Assembly (NCBI GenBank): GCA_938075305.1
Contig: CALJGV010000007.1
Coordinates: 124,001 to 188,000 of the forward strand
Length of the DNA: 64,000 nucleotides
Source: an uncultured bacterium
GTDB lineage: Bacteria; Planctomycetota; UBA1135; GCA-002686595
Direction: 5' to 3'
Shown here piece by piece: positions 50,963-60,257 of the stretch. The position numbers and the translations under genes are program-made. Below the pieces are notes generated by a model. It was not told the DNA's origin. It was given only the letters and a program-made list of their open reading frames with translations, and ran no database searches. Every line of letters starts with the position of its first letter. The first letter of the stretch is position 1.

Positions 50963-52639
50963 ATGCGTCATCTCCTTCGCCTGACCCTCGTCGCCCTGAC
51001 CGTCGCGGGGTTCCTCCTCTCGCCCGTACCCGCCCAGGAGTCCGCTCCCCAGGACGGGCCCGCCATGGAGGCGCCCCCCGACCGCAAGCCGACGGACGAG
51101 CCCCGCGACTGGCAGTCGTCGATCAACGGCCGCATGGAGACGGTGAACGAGGCGGTCGGAAGCGTCATCTTCTTCCCGATCCCCGTGCCCGGGACGGCCA
51201 ACACGGACGCCAAGGGGGCGCCCGTCATGACCGAGCTGCCCTTCATCAAGAAGGAGGTCAGCACGCTGACCATTCCCTTCGCGGTGCTCTGGCTCGTCCT
51301 CGGAGCAATCTACTTCACCCTGCGCATGGGATTCGTCCAGTTCAAGCTGGTCTGGCACGCCATCCAGGTCACCCGCGGCAAGTACGACGACCCGGACGAC
51401 GAGGGTGAGGTCTCCCACTTCGAGGCCCTCACCGCCGCCCTCTCCGCGACGGTTGGGCTCGGCAACATCGCCGGGGTGGCCATCGCGATCTCGATCGGCG
51501 GGCCCGGCGCCACGTTCTGGATGATCCTCGCGGGCGTCCTGGGTATGGCCTCCAAGTTCACGGAGTGCTCCCTCGGCCAGATGTACCGCCACGAGCGCTC
51601 GGACGGCAGCGTCATGGGCGGCGCCATGTACTACCTCTCGGACGGGCTCCGCGACCGCGGCCCGTTCCTGGCAACCCTCGGCAAGATCCTGGCGGTCATG
51701 TTCGCCATCCTCTGCATCGGCGGCTCCCTCGCTGGCGGCAACAGCTTCCAGGTCAACCAGTCCAAGGACGCCCTCGCCGAGGTGATCCCCTTCCTGAAGG
51801 ACAACGGCTGGGCCTATGGCGCGGTCATGACCCTCGCCGCCGGCGGAGTGATCCTCGGCGGTCTGCGGCGCATCGCAGACGTGGCCTCGAAGATCGTCCC
51901 CGCCATGTGCGGCCTCTACGTCGCCGCCTGCCTGTTCGTGATCCTCTCCAACGCCGACCAGGTGGTCGGCGCCTTCGGGACGATCATCGAGGGCGCATTC
52001 AACCCCCAGGCAGGGCTCGGCGGCATCGTCGGCGTCCTGATCGTCGGCTTCAAGCGCGCCGCCTTCTCCAACGAGGCGGGCGTTGGCTCGGCGGCCATCG
52101 CGCACTCGGCGGCCAAGTCCCACTACGCCGTCCGTGAGGGCATCGTCGCCCTGCTCGAGCCCCTGATCGACACGGTCATCGTCTGCACCATGACCGCGCT
52201 CGTCATCGTGATCACCGGCGCGTACGTCGCGGTGGATCCGGCCACCGGGACGGAGACGGTCTTCAACGAGTACATCGCCGGCAACAACGGCGCCGGGCTG
52301 ACCTCGATGGCCTTCTCCACGGTCATCCCCTGGTTCAAGTACGTGCTCGCCGTCGCGGTCGTCCTCTTCGCCTTCTCCACGATGATCTCGTGGTCGTACT
52401 ACGGCGAGCGCTGCTTCTCGTGGCTCTTCGGGGACGGCTACAGCATCGTCTACAAGGTGCTGTTCCTCTCCTTCAGCTTCCTCGGGTCGGTCATCACGGC
52501 GACCGCGGTCCTCGACTTCGGTGACCTGATGATCCTCGGGATGGCCATCCCGAACGTGCTCGGCGTGTTCCTGCTGAGCGGGAAGGTCAAGGAGAAGCTC
52601 GACGAGTACATGGAGCTCAAGCGCTCGGGCCAGATGTGA
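50963..52639 (+). CDS. Sodium:alanine symporter (AGCS) family transporter
   Basis: 558 residues from ATG 50963, with AGGAAG 3 bases upstream. Signal-like N-terminus to about residue 25, a polar stretch, then 10-11 membrane helices. AGCS landmarks: LSATVGLGNIAGVAIAISIG ('GTVGxGNIaGVa'), GPGATFWMILAGVLGMASKF then TECSLG, FSNEAGVGSAAIAHSAAKS, and FSTMISWSYYGERCFSWLFG near the end. Imports alanine, glycine or related amino acids with Na+. The family usually lacks an N-terminal signal, so the first 25 residues may be an extra helix. Ends at a strong hairpin. Confidence 0.9.
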   Translation: MRHLLRLTLVALTVAGFLLSPVPAQESAPQDGPAMEAPPDRKPTDEPRDWQSSINGRMETVNEAVGSVIFFPIPVPGTANTDAKGAPVMTELPFIKKEVSTLTIPFAVLWLVLGAIYFTLRMGFVQFKLVWHAIQVTRGKYDDPDDEGEVSHFEALTAALSATVGLGNIAGVAIAISIGGPGATFWMILAGVLGMASKFTECSLGQMYRHERSDGSVMGGAMYYLSDGLRDRGPFLATLGKILAVMFAILCIGGSLAGGNSFQVNQSKDALAEVIPFLKDNGWAYGAVMTLAAGGVILGGLRRIADVASKIVPAMCGLYVAACLFVILSNADQVVGAFGTIIEGAFNPQAGLGGIVGVLIVGFKRAAFSNEAGVGSAAIAHSAAKSHYAVREGIVALLEPLIDTVIVCTMTALVIVITGAYVAVDPATGTETVFNEYIAGNNGAGLTSMAFSTVIPWFKYVLAVAVVLFAFSTMISWSYYGERCFSWLFGDGYSIVYKVLFLSFSFLGSVITATAVLDFGDLMILGMAIPNVLGVFLLSGKVKEKLDEYMELKRSGQM

Positions 52640-52647
52640 GCCCGGGC

Positions 52648-52681
52648 GGCGGGCCGGGGCTCTGGCTCGCCCCGGCCCGCC
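52648..52681 (+). terminator. Hairpin terminator after the AGCS gene
   Basis: Perfect 13-bp inverted repeat GGCGGGCCGGGGC (52648-52660) / GCCCCGGCCCGCC (52669-52681), loop 8, followed by C-rich CTCCCCC rather than T. Nine bp after the symporter stop. Confidence 0.65.
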
Positions 52682-52809
52682 CTCCCCCATGCCGGCCCCC
52701 GGTGCCCTCAGCAGGTCCCGGACGCCCCCGAGTGCCCCGATCGGGGGAGCGCCGGGGATTTCCGCGCGGGCCCATCCAACACCGGCCGCCGACGGCCGAT
52801 ACTCCCTGC

Positions 52810-53688
52810 ATGAAGCTCTCCGCCTTCTCCCTCTCCCTGACCTCGGCCTGCCTCGCCGCCGCCGCGGCGGGCGCCACCTTCATCCAGGACGACGAGCCGG
52901 CCAGGGACGGCGTCATCCAGCGCGCCATCGGAGCGCTGCCCCCGGAGACCCAGCGCCAGTACTTCTCGATGGCGGACGCCAACGGGTCGAAGTGGATCTC
53001 CTTCTCTGAGGCGAGGGCGACCATGCGCTTCGACGCGGCACGCTTCAGGGTCTTCGACACCGACAACGACGGGCGCCTCACGCTCATCGAGTTCAGCGAG
53101 TTCGTCAACGTCGAGGCGGAGCGCGGCCGCGTCGTCCGGAAGCCCAACATCCCCGCCGGGCTGATCAAGCAGCCCGCCCGGGACGCCGACCAGATCCGGA
53201 CCGCCTACGACATCGACCTCGACGGTGCGATCAGCTCCATCGAGCTGGAGCGGGTCTTGGTGGACTACCAGGGGAACTCGCGGGACCGACTCAACGCTGC
53301 GACCACCCTGGACCGGCACGACTCCGATGGTTCAGGGGTCCTCGAGCGCGACGAGCTCGACAGGATCGCCACCCTCATCAACCCACGCAGCGGCTTCGGC
53401 CAGATCGTGGAGTCCCGCCCCACCGGCAGGTCGATCATCGACATCTTCGGCCGACCGATCGATCGCGGCGAGAACCTCCCACCGCGCATCAAGGGCCCCG
53501 TCCCCACGTTCCACCGCCTCGACGTCGACCGTGATGGATTCGTGAGCCTCGATGATCTGGAGCGGCTGGAGGGCACGACCTTCGCGCCCGTTCGCCTCTC
53601 CAGTGTGCTCGCCACCCTCGACCGAGACGGCGACGGGCGGATGAGCGAGGCCGAGTTCGTGGAGGCCATGAATTCGCCCACGCGGTGA
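52810..53688 (+). CDS. Secreted EF-hand protein
   Basis: 292 residues from ATG 52810. Signal peptide MKLSAFSLSLTSACLAAAAA. At least five EF-hand calcium loops: DTDNDGRLTLIEF, DIDLDGAISSIEL, DSDGSGVLERDEL, DVDRDGFVSLDDL and DRDGDGRMSEAEF, plus a degenerate first one (DANGSKWISFSEA). Such multi-EF-hand exported proteins are widespread in Planctomycetota; their ligands or partners are unknown. Stands alone between the symporter and a convergent peptidase gene (40 bp between stops). Confidence 0.8.
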   Translation: MKLSAFSLSLTSACLAAAAAGATFIQDDEPARDGVIQRAIGALPPETQRQYFSMADANGSKWISFSEARATMRFDAARFRVFDTDNDGRLTLIEFSEFVNVEAERGRVVRKPNIPAGLIKQPARDADQIRTAYDIDLDGAISSIELERVLVDYQGNSRDRLNAATTLDRHDSDGSGVLERDELDRIATLINPRSGFGQIVESRPTGRSIIDIFGRPIDRGENLPPRIKGPVPTFHRLDVDRDGFVSLDDLERLEGTTFAPVRLSSVLATLDRDGDGRMSEAEFVEAMNSPTR

Positions 53689-53728
53689 GCTAGCGAGCCC
53701 CTCGGCGCAGGCAAGCCGGGGCGCAGGC

Positions 53729-55519
53729 TCAGCCCTCCGCTTCGCCGACGGTCTTCGGGGCCTTCTCGACCCGCAGCGGTTGGGCCGGGGTCAGCGGCTC
53801 GCCAGCCGTGAGCGCCTTGAGCCAGAAGCGGGCCCCTCGGAACCAGTCCTTCCAGAGCTGCTCGGCTTCAGGCCCAGCCTCCGCGCGAACGACCGCGTCG
53901 AGGCGCGCGCGCCGCTCCAGGTTGAGCGTGTCGAGGTGCCGCTCGAGGTCCATGGGCTGCGCGTCTGCCACCGCCAGCGCCGCGGCGCCGATCGCCACCG
54001 CCGTGCGCCGGAGCTCCGCAGGATCCACCATGTCCATCCGGTCGAGGCTCGTGTGGAAGGTGAAGTCCGTGAAGTGCCAGATGAGCGCCGCCGCGACGCC
54101 CCGGGTGAGGAACACGTCATGGTCACCGCCGCCCTCCCAGGGGTGCTCGCCGGTGGTCCAGCTCCTCTCGCCTCGGGCGGCCTCGGCGTAGCTCACATCG
54201 ATGAGGGCCTCGCGGCAGATGATCGAGAGGCCCTGGGGAACGATCGTCCCGATGGCCTGCTCTCCGCCGCTCCACGGCGTGTGCTCGTCGGGGGGCAATA
54301 GGAAGAGGTTGGCAGGGTCCCAGCCTCGCTCGAGGAGGCACATGGCGCCGGTCTTGGCGGCGTCCGCGGCGATCATGTCCGCGACAATGGCCGCCACCGG
54401 TTGACCGCCAGTCTCCTCCATCGCCGTCGCCCCGGCGCCGAGCTCCGCGCCGAAGACGAAGCAGACGGACCGGCGCGGACGGGCGAGCTCGCCCGCCTCG
54501 ATCTGGCGCTTCATGGCGAGCGCCAGCTCGGCCACTCCACCGGCGCCGGCGGCGTTGTCGTTGGCGCCCGCGCCATCGACGTGCCCGAGGATGTAGACCA
54601 TCTCATCAGGTCGCTCGGCGCCGTCGATGGTCGCGAGGATAGTCCTCAACGGGCGCTCCTGACGAAGGACGCTGGCCTCGAGCTTGAGCCCCGTCCCCAC
54701 CTGGGCGGCGTTCCTGAGCGACGCACCGACGCGGGGAGAGACCTGAAAGCTCGGGACGGTTGCGCCAGGCCGCACCTCGTCGCAGAACACCGCGTCGTAG
54801 TCCCGCTTCTCGCCCGACGGATCCACGCAGTACGGGAAGATGTAGTCAGAGACGATCGCCACGGCGCCCGCTTCCACGGCCTCCTGTTCGACCACCTTGA
54901 GCGGCCGGTCGGTCAGGAGCACCCGCCCGGGCTCGACCTCCTTGAGTCCCACCGCAATCGGCCCCTGGAGCGCGCAGCTCGGCGCCCCCACGGGGAGCAT
55001 CACGCGGTTCCTTTCGGATTGGAGTTCGAATCCCATGAGCTCGACCTCCCGCGCGGACCCCGGGCGCGCCTTAACGCCGCGCTTCGACGCCTCCGCAACC
55101 GCCCGCTCGCCGGCCACGGCTGAGATCTTCGCGGAGACCGGGTTCCAGGCAGTCTCCCCCATGGTCTGCCTCGCCACGGAGAGGCCGTATCCGTTGCTCA
55201 CGCCGAAGCCCGCCCCGTAGAGGGCGGCGATGATGCGCTCGATGGACTCTTCATAGCCATCGTTCCCCGGTGCCCGGTAGAAGCCGTCCAGGAAGGTTGC
55301 GATGGAGATCGCGGCGTCGCTGTCGAAGGCGTCCAGGAGCGGGTTCACGAAGCGCGCGGTGCCCGTCTGCCCCTGGTCGACGGGGGGACCGTTGTGCCCG
55401 CCGAGCACCGGCGAGCGCTGCTCGAACTTCTCGGGCAGCGGAGGCCCTGACGATGCGGCGCAAGCACCGAGGTAGGCCGCTGCGCCGGCTGCGCCGAGAA
55501 GGGCGGGTGCGAACTTCAT
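53729..55519 (-). CDS. M28 family metallopeptidase lipoprotein-like (Zn aminopeptidase type)
   Basis: 596 residues from ATG at 55519, overlapping the MTA phosphorylase stop (ATGA). Signal with possible lipobox (AAAYLGACAAS). A PA-like insert occupies about 170-270. M28 zinc ligands can be followed: ILGHVDGAGANDNAAGAGG (His and bridging Asp in the 'GHxDxxxxxxGAxDNAxG' region, Asp after GH retained), VFGAELGAGATAM (general-base Glu), ADMIAAD (Asp) and FTFHTSLDRMDMVDPAELRR (last His). Cleaves N-terminal residues from peptides outside the cytoplasm, by family. The GAGAND version of the second metal site is a little unusual. Confidence 0.75.
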   Translation of the reverse strand: MKFAPALLGAAGAAAYLGACAASSGPPLPEKFEQRSPVLGGHNGPPVDQGQTGTARFVNPLLDAFDSDAAISIATFLDGFYRAPGNDGYEESIERIIAALYGAGFGVSNGYGLSVARQTMGETAWNPVSAKISAVAGERAVAEASKRGVKARPGSAREVELMGFELQSERNRVMLPVGAPSCALQGPIAVGLKEVEPGRVLLTDRPLKVVEQEAVEAGAVAIVSDYIFPYCVDPSGEKRDYDAVFCDEVRPGATVPSFQVSPRVGASLRNAAQVGTGLKLEASVLRQERPLRTILATIDGAERPDEMVYILGHVDGAGANDNAAGAGGVAELALAMKRQIEAGELARPRRSVCFVFGAELGAGATAMEETGGQPVAAIVADMIAADAAKTGAMCLLERGWDPANLFLLPPDEHTPWSGGEQAIGTIVPQGLSIICREALIDVSYAEAARGERSWTTGEHPWEGGGDHDVFLTRGVAAALIWHFTDFTFHTSLDRMDMVDPAELRRTAVAIGAAALAVADAQPMDLERHLDTLNLERRARLDAVVRAEAGPEAEQLWKDWFRGARFWLKALTAGEPLTPAQPLRVEKAPKTVGEAEG

Positions 55520-56415
55520 TGTGCGCCCCCCAGCGGGCGCTCCAGGAGCAGCCCGAGGCGCAACCGCGCGGCGTCGCTGATGGCCTCCGGAGCCGTGAGG
55601 ATCGCAGTCTCGAGCGCGGTATGGCATTCGCACGGCGGCAGCGCGGCCACCCTGGGCGCGGCGATCCGGACGGCTTCACGGGCATGGCCGACGTTCTTCG
55701 CCATGACCTCGAGAATGGCGTCCACGGTCACGTCGTCGTGCCCCTCATGCCAGCAGTCGAAGTCCGTGGACATGGCGAGCGTCGCGTAGCAGATCTCCGC
55801 TTCGCGGGCGAGCTTCGCCTCCTGCAGGTTGGTCATGCCGATCACATGGGCGCCGAGGCCCCGGTACATGTTGGACTCGGCCCGCGTGGAGAACTGCGGC
55901 CCCTCCATGCACACGTAGGTCCCCCCGTCGTGCACCGTGACCCCCGCCTGCTTCGCGGCGTCGCGGAGCGAGGTGCGCACGCTCGAACACACGGGGTCCC
56001 CGAACATGACGTGGGCCACGACCCCGCCCTCGAAGAAGGTGTCCGCCCGGTGCCGCGTCCGGTCAATGAACTGATCCACGGCGACGAAGTCGCCGGGAGG
56101 GATCTCCTCCCGCAGGGAGCCCACGGCGCCGATGGCCAGAATCCGCGTCACCCCGAGGCGCTTCATCCCCCAGATGTTGGCGCGGTAGTTGATCTCGGAC
56201 GGGTTGATGCGGTGGCCGCGCCCGTGGCGGGGCAGGAAGACCATCCGCACGCCGTCCAGCCGCCCCACCACGAAGGCGTCACTGGGGTCACCGAACGGGG
56301 TCGAGAGCACAACCTCCTCGATGTCGGAGATGCCGTCGATTTCGTACAGGCCGGAGCCGCCAATCACCCCGACGGAGGGCTCTTCGGCGACAGGGTCGCG
56401 GGGAAGTTCAGACAT
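55516..56415 (-). CDS. mtnP: S-methyl-5'-thioadenosine phosphorylase
   Basis: 299 residues from ATG at 56415. PNP/MTAP family 2: VGVIGGSGLYEIDGI at the start, FLPRHGRGHRINPSEINYRA, ILAIGAVGSLREEIPPGDFV, FIDRT, YVCMEGPQFSTRAESNMYRG, IGMTNLQEAKLAREAEICYA and STDFDCWHEGHDDVTVD with the purine-binding Asp. Splits methylthioadenosine in methionine salvage; Thr/Ser at the ribose pocket and the 'NLQEA' segment favour MTA over inosine. Its stop overlaps the M28 peptidase start. Confidence 0.92.
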   Translation of the reverse strand: MSELPRDPVAEEPSVGVIGGSGLYEIDGISDIEEVVLSTPFGDPSDAFVVGRLDGVRMVFLPRHGRGHRINPSEINYRANIWGMKRLGVTRILAIGAVGSLREEIPPGDFVAVDQFIDRTRHRADTFFEGGVVAHVMFGDPVCSSVRTSLRDAAKQAGVTVHDGGTYVCMEGPQFSTRAESNMYRGLGAHVIGMTNLQEAKLAREAEICYATLAMSTDFDCWHEGHDDVTVDAILEVMAKNVGHAREAVRIAAPRVAALPPCECHTALETAILTAPEAISDAARLRLGLLLERPLGGAQ

Positions 56416-56488
56416 GGCGGGGATGATACGCCCCGGGCTCCCTCGGCGTCACCGGCCCCGACCGAGTGCCCGAGGCCTTCGCCGCCGA

Positions 56489-58138
56489 TCAGCGGCGCCT
56501 GCCGCCGCCACGCCGGGAGCCTCCACGGCCCCCCCGTCTCGAACCTCCGCCACCCCTGCGCCGAGCCGCCCCACGGCGCCCGCCGCCCTGATCGCCTCCG
56601 TAACCGCCGTCCGGACGGCCCCAAGAGTCGCCCTCGGAACCACCATGGTCCCCCTGGCGCACAAATCCGCCGCCACGACGCGAGCCACCGCCACGGTCCC
56701 AGCCGCCACCGTCGTCCCTGTATCCGTCCCGGTCGTCCTGCCGGCCGTGCCCCTGGCCCCTGCCGCCCCCTCGGCCGAAGCCTCTTCCGCCCCCACGCCG
56801 GCCGCCGCGACGTCCGCTCCGGCGGTCCCCGCCGTAGCTGTCGTCCCCGTACCCGCTTCGCTCGTCGCGCTGTTCGAAGCCTCGCCCGCGGCCCCGGGCG
56901 CCCCTGCGGCCACCCCTTCGGGCGCCACCGTCGACGCGACGGCCCTGAGGGGGGCCGCCGTGATTCCCCTCGCTGCCCGGACCGACGAGACGGCGCAGGA
57001 CCATGGTGGCGTAGGCTCCGCGCGGGAGCCCAAAGGACAGCCGCAGCATCTTCCGGCCGCGGAACTCGTTGTCCTGCTCGGCGGGGCGTACCCGGAGCTC
57101 CATCGGACGCACCATCGCGGGGCGGGCCTCGGGCTTCAGCTGGAAGCCGGGGACGTCGGGCAACTGAAGGTCGTCCGGGCGCAACCCCATGCTCTCGAGG
57201 ACACGCTCGAAGAGCGCCCGCTGCTCGGGGTCCTCCACTCCATCCAGCCGCTCCCCCGGCAGGACCAGCGACTCGTGCCAGTGCTCGGGGAGCGCGAGGC
57301 CGAACTTGGGGAAACGCAGGCGCCCCTCGATGCCGCTGAGCCCGAAGCAGTCGGCGCAGTTCTCCTGGATCCAGAGGGCGAGGGCCCGGTTCCAGAGGTG
57401 CGACTGGAATGCGTACAGGTGGATCAGGCGCTCACGCGTTCCAACCCGGCCAAAAGCGCCCGCGAAGTCATCGGGGAACCGCTTCAGGTGCTCGAAGACG
57501 GAGTGATAGCGACCCAGCTTGCCCGCGATGGAACGACACGCGGACCAGTTCCCCCAGCTCCTCCAGAGGGCGTCCTTGAGGCTCCGGCGCGCGGGCGGCT
57601 CGTAAGGCGAGGCGCTTGCGATGAGCCGCTGAAGCGCGCCGCTGACGTCGCCCTTGATCAGGTCGAGGACGATCCACCCCTGACCGTGCCGGAGGTTGCC
57701 GAAGCGCTGCTCATCGAAGTAGTTCGGCAAGCCGTACTCTCGCACCGGATCCAGGGAAGCGCGCACTCGGTCACAGTCCGAGCCGTCCAGGTCTCGTACG
57801 ACGATCCCGAACTCGTTACCCAGGGACGCGCTGGAGTCCAGGGGGACCGCGGTCCACCCGACCGTCTGGATCCCCAGGGTCTTCTGCTGGACGCTCACCG
57901 AGGGGCCGCGTTCCAGGCTCATGTACTGGGTCGTGACCCCCTGGCGGTCCTTGAGGCCCGCCATGCAGATGTCCGCTGGCGTCACCCCGACGAGGTTCGC
58001 GAGCTCCGTCGCGGCCTCCATGGAGGTGAGCTTCTCCTTGCGCACACGGTAGAGGCGATGGGGACCGGACGACTCGAGCACCTCGGGGAGGATACGCTCG
58101 GTGACCTTGAAATCTGTGGGGCGGACCTTGAGCTTCAC
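56489..58138 (-). CDS. truD: TruD-like tRNA pseudouridine synthase with long RGG/Gly-Arg tail
   Basis: 549 residues, GTG start at 58138. Residues about 1-385 are TruD: LKVRPTDFKVTERIL, LYRVRKEKLTSMEAATELAN, AGLKDRQGVTTQYMSLE with catalytic Asp64, GNEFGIVVRDL, PNYFDEQRFGNLRHGQGWIV and YAFQSHLWNRALALWI. TruD makes pseudouridine 13 in tRNA-Glu. From about 386 to the end a 160-residue disordered tail is rich in RGG/RG motifs (e.g. GGRRGGGRGFGRGGGRGQGH, GRGGSRRGGGRRR), unlike standard TruD, which ends after the catalytic domain. The tail may add RNA binding or condensation. 9 bp from the RluA-type gene. Confidence 0.88.
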   Translation of the reverse strand: MKLKVRPTDFKVTERILPEVLESSGPHRLYRVRKEKLTSMEAATELANLVGVTPADICMAGLKDRQGVTTQYMSLERGPSVSVQQKTLGIQTVGWTAVPLDSSASLGNEFGIVVRDLDGSDCDRVRASLDPVREYGLPNYFDEQRFGNLRHGQGWIVLDLIKGDVSGALQRLIASASPYEPPARRSLKDALWRSWGNWSACRSIAGKLGRYHSVFEHLKRFPDDFAGAFGRVGTRERLIHLYAFQSHLWNRALALWIQENCADCFGLSGIEGRLRFPKFGLALPEHWHESLVLPGERLDGVEDPEQRALFERVLESMGLRPDDLQLPDVPGFQLKPEARPAMVRPMELRVRPAEQDNEFRGRKMLRLSFGLPRGAYATMVLRRLVGPGSEGNHGGPPQGRRVDGGARRGGRRGARGRGRGFEQRDERSGYGDDSYGGDRRSGRRGGRRGGGRGFGRGGGRGQGHGRQDDRDGYRDDGGGWDRGGGSRRGGGFVRQGDHGGSEGDSWGRPDGGYGGDQGGGRRGAARRRGGGGSRRGGRGGSRRGGGRRR

Positions 58139-58146
58139 GGGCGCGA

Positions 58147-59148
58147 TCAGTGGCGAGAGGGGCGGACCTTGCGCAGCTGTTTGAGGACTCGCTCGAGGTC
58201 ACGGGGCACGGGGGCCACGATCTCGAGCGGTTCCGTCCGCGCGCCCAGGGGAGGCAGCACGACCTCGTGGGCGTGCAGCGTGAGACGATCAATCAGCGGG
58301 CGCTCGGGCAGCCCGCGCTTCGGCCGATAGCTGGCCTTGAACTCGGACAGCTTGAACTCGGAGCGACGACCGTAGAACCGATCGACGACGAGCGGGAAGC
58401 CGTCGTGGCTGAGGTGGACCCGGATCTGGTGGGTGCGGCCGGTGATCGGCTCGCAGCGCAGGAGCGTGTAGCCATCGAATCGCTCCGCGATTCCCACCCG
58501 GGTCTTCGAGGGCTTGCCATCGTTGGCGACCTGCATCCGACCGCTCTTGCGCAGCACGGGACCGATGGGGTGCTCGATCAGCATGGTCTCCTCGTCGTTC
58601 AGGTAGGGCTCCCCCTCCACGAGCGCGAGGTAGGACTTCTTGATGGTCCCCGCCTCGAACGCCTGCCGCAGAGCCCGCTCGGCCTCGAGGTTCTTGGCCA
58701 CGACCACAGCGCCGGTGGTGTCCTTGTCGATCCGGTGGACCAGCCGCGGCCGAAAGCTCAACCCCCCATCGTCCGCCTCCTCTCGCTCCTCGACGATCTG
58801 CAGCAGGGCGCCGGCCAGGGAGCCCAGCTCACGCATCCACCGCTCCGGCTCCACCGCGAGGTTGTGCGGCTTGTCGACCACCAGCACGTCCTCGTCCTCG
58901 TGGAGCACGGGAATCTCGACGCCGGGGGCCACCGGACGCTTGGGCGCCCGCTCCCAATCGATGGTCGCAATCACGACCTGGTTGGGCCGCAGGCGCTTGC
59001 CCGGCACCACGTCCATCCCGTCGAGGAGGACGTTGCCCGCCGCGATCTCCTGGCGAAGGAAGCCCTTGGAGAGACCGGGAAACTGCAGGCAGAGGAACTC
59101 GTCGAGCTCGAGCCCTGCCCGCTCGTCCGACACGACGAACGTATCCAT
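58147..59148 (-). CDS. RluA-family pseudouridine synthase
   Basis: 333 residues from ATG at 59148. N-terminal S4 domain (ELDEFLCLQFPGLSKGFLRQ, GNVLLDGMDVVPGKRLRPNQ), then the catalytic domain: VLVVDKPHNLAVEPERW, RPRLVHRIDKDTTGAVVVAK with catalytic Asp141 (motif HRLDxxTSG, here HRIDKDTTG), KKSYLALVEGEP, CEPITGRTHQIRVHLSHDGF and LHAHEVVLPPLG. Acts on 23S rRNA or tRNA; the exact site cannot be told. Second pseudouridine synthase in a row after truD, with hpt 4 bp upstream; an operon of RNA modification and purine salvage. Confidence 0.92.
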   Translation of the reverse strand: MDTFVVSDERAGLELDEFLCLQFPGLSKGFLRQEIAAGNVLLDGMDVVPGKRLRPNQVVIATIDWERAPKRPVAPGVEIPVLHEDEDVLVVDKPHNLAVEPERWMRELGSLAGALLQIVEEREEADDGGLSFRPRLVHRIDKDTTGAVVVAKNLEAERALRQAFEAGTIKKSYLALVEGEPYLNDEETMLIEHPIGPVLRKSGRMQVANDGKPSKTRVGIAERFDGYTLLRCEPITGRTHQIRVHLSHDGFPLVVDRFYGRRSEFKLSEFKASYRPKRGLPERPLIDRLTLHAHEVVLPPLGARTEPLEIVAPVPRDLERVLKQLRKVRPSRH

Positions 59149-59152
59149 GCCG

Positions 59153-59734
59153 TCAGGTCGCCGACGGGACAGACGAATCCGAACCGCTGGCGCTCGCGTA
59201 GACCTCGGGCTTCAGGACCCCGACGTAGGGGAGGTTCCGGTAGCGCCCGGCGAAGTCGAGCCCGTAGCCGACCACGAAGAGGTCATCGACCTCGTGGACC
59301 CGGAAGTCCGCGTCCAACTCGACGCTCCGGCGGCTCGGCTTGTCGAGGAAGACGCAGGTGGCGACCTCCGCCGCCCCGCGCTCGAGGAACTCCGTCTTCA
59401 GCCGGTTCATGGTCTTGCCCGTGTCGAGGATGTCGTCCACGAGCAGGAGCCGGCGGCCCTCGATCTCCCCCGTCGGGAAGAAGCTGATCTTCAGGTCCCC
59501 CGACGTCGTCCGGTCGCCATAGGAGGACGCCGAGACGAAGGCGAGCTCGAGGGGGATCGGGATCCTCCGGATGAGGTCGGAGGCGAAGATGCACGACCCC
59601 TTCAGGATCGAGACCACGGTCAGATCTCCCCCATCGAAGCGCTCGGTGATCGCCGCGGCGACCCGCTCGATGCCTTCCACGATGGTGTCCTCGGAGAAGA
59701 GGACGTTGTCGATGTCTTGGTGCACGCTGGTCAT
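59153..59734 (-). CDS. hpt: Hypoxanthine (xanthine/guanine) phosphoribosyltransferase
   Basis: 193 residues from ATG at 59734, chosen over the longer frame since typical Hpt proteins begin near 'MxxxxxxI...'. LTVVSILKGSCIFASDLIRR (PPi loop), SSYGDRTTSG and the PRPP motif RLLLVDDILDTGKTMNRL with the acidic pair at 100-101, then VATCVFLDKPSRR, FVVGYGLDFAGRYRNLPYVG. Salvages hypoxanthine and guanine with PRPP. Ends 4 bp before the RluA-type gene on the same strand. 265 bp of upstream noncoding sequence (59735-59999) separate it from a divergent small gene; nothing further is seen there. Confidence 0.92.
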   Translation of the reverse strand: MTSVHQDIDNVLFSEDTIVEGIERVAAAITERFDGGDLTVVSILKGSCIFASDLIRRIPIPLELAFVSASSYGDRTTSGDLKISFFPTGEIEGRRLLLVDDILDTGKTMNRLKTEFLERGAAEVATCVFLDKPSRRSVELDADFRVHEVDDLFVVGYGLDFAGRYRNLPYVGVLKPEVYASASGSDSSVPSAT

Positions 59735-59999
59735 TTGGGCCGAAGAGGGTAGATCAGCGGCCGCTTCGGGGGCGGGTACATGGCTGATTTTGGGCCCTCC
59801 CCCGCCTCCTGCGGGCATCCTGAGACCCCCTCGGCCCGCGCCGATGCGGTTGGTCGGGAGCCGACCCTCCCCTGGGAGTGGAGGGCTGGTAGCCTCTTGC
59901 GCCCGTTTGGGCCCCTGGGCCGCCAGCGCCTACCCCCAACGGGTCCGACCCATCCGGCGCGATGCGCCGCGCGTCACGCGCCAGGAAGTCCCTCCCGAT

Positions 60000-60257
60000 A
60001 TGACGAGCCCCTCACCCAGCCGCTCCCGCCGTACCGAGGACGAGATGATCTCCGACCTGGAGGCGAAGATCCGCGAGGTCGAATCACGGATCAAGCGCAA
60101 GGAGCAGCGCGACCAGCCCGTTCACCAGGGCTTCGCTCGCTTCAAGAAGCAGGCCTCTGCCTTCGCGCAGACGGCGCTGGATGACCAGCGCACGGACGTC
60201 GCGAACACGGTCATCGGAATGCTCGGCGTGGTGGAGCGGCAGCTCGGGGACGGCTGA
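60000..60257 (+). CDS. Small coiled-coil protein of unknown function
   Basis: 85 residues from ATG 60000. Basic, Ser-rich first 12 residues, then a charged coiled-coil (EMISDLEAKIREVESRIKRK, about residues 15-34) and an amphipathic helix (SAFAQTALDDQRTDVANTVI, then GMLGVVERQLGDG). Coding bias is normal for the window. No family recognised. Its last 47 bp overlap, on the other strand, the end of the propeller-like gene. Divergent from hpt. Confidence 0.5.
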   Translation: MTSPSPSRSRRTEDEMISDLEAKIREVESRIKRKEQRDQPVHQGFARFKKQASAFAQTALDDQRTDVANTVIGMLGVVERQLGDG

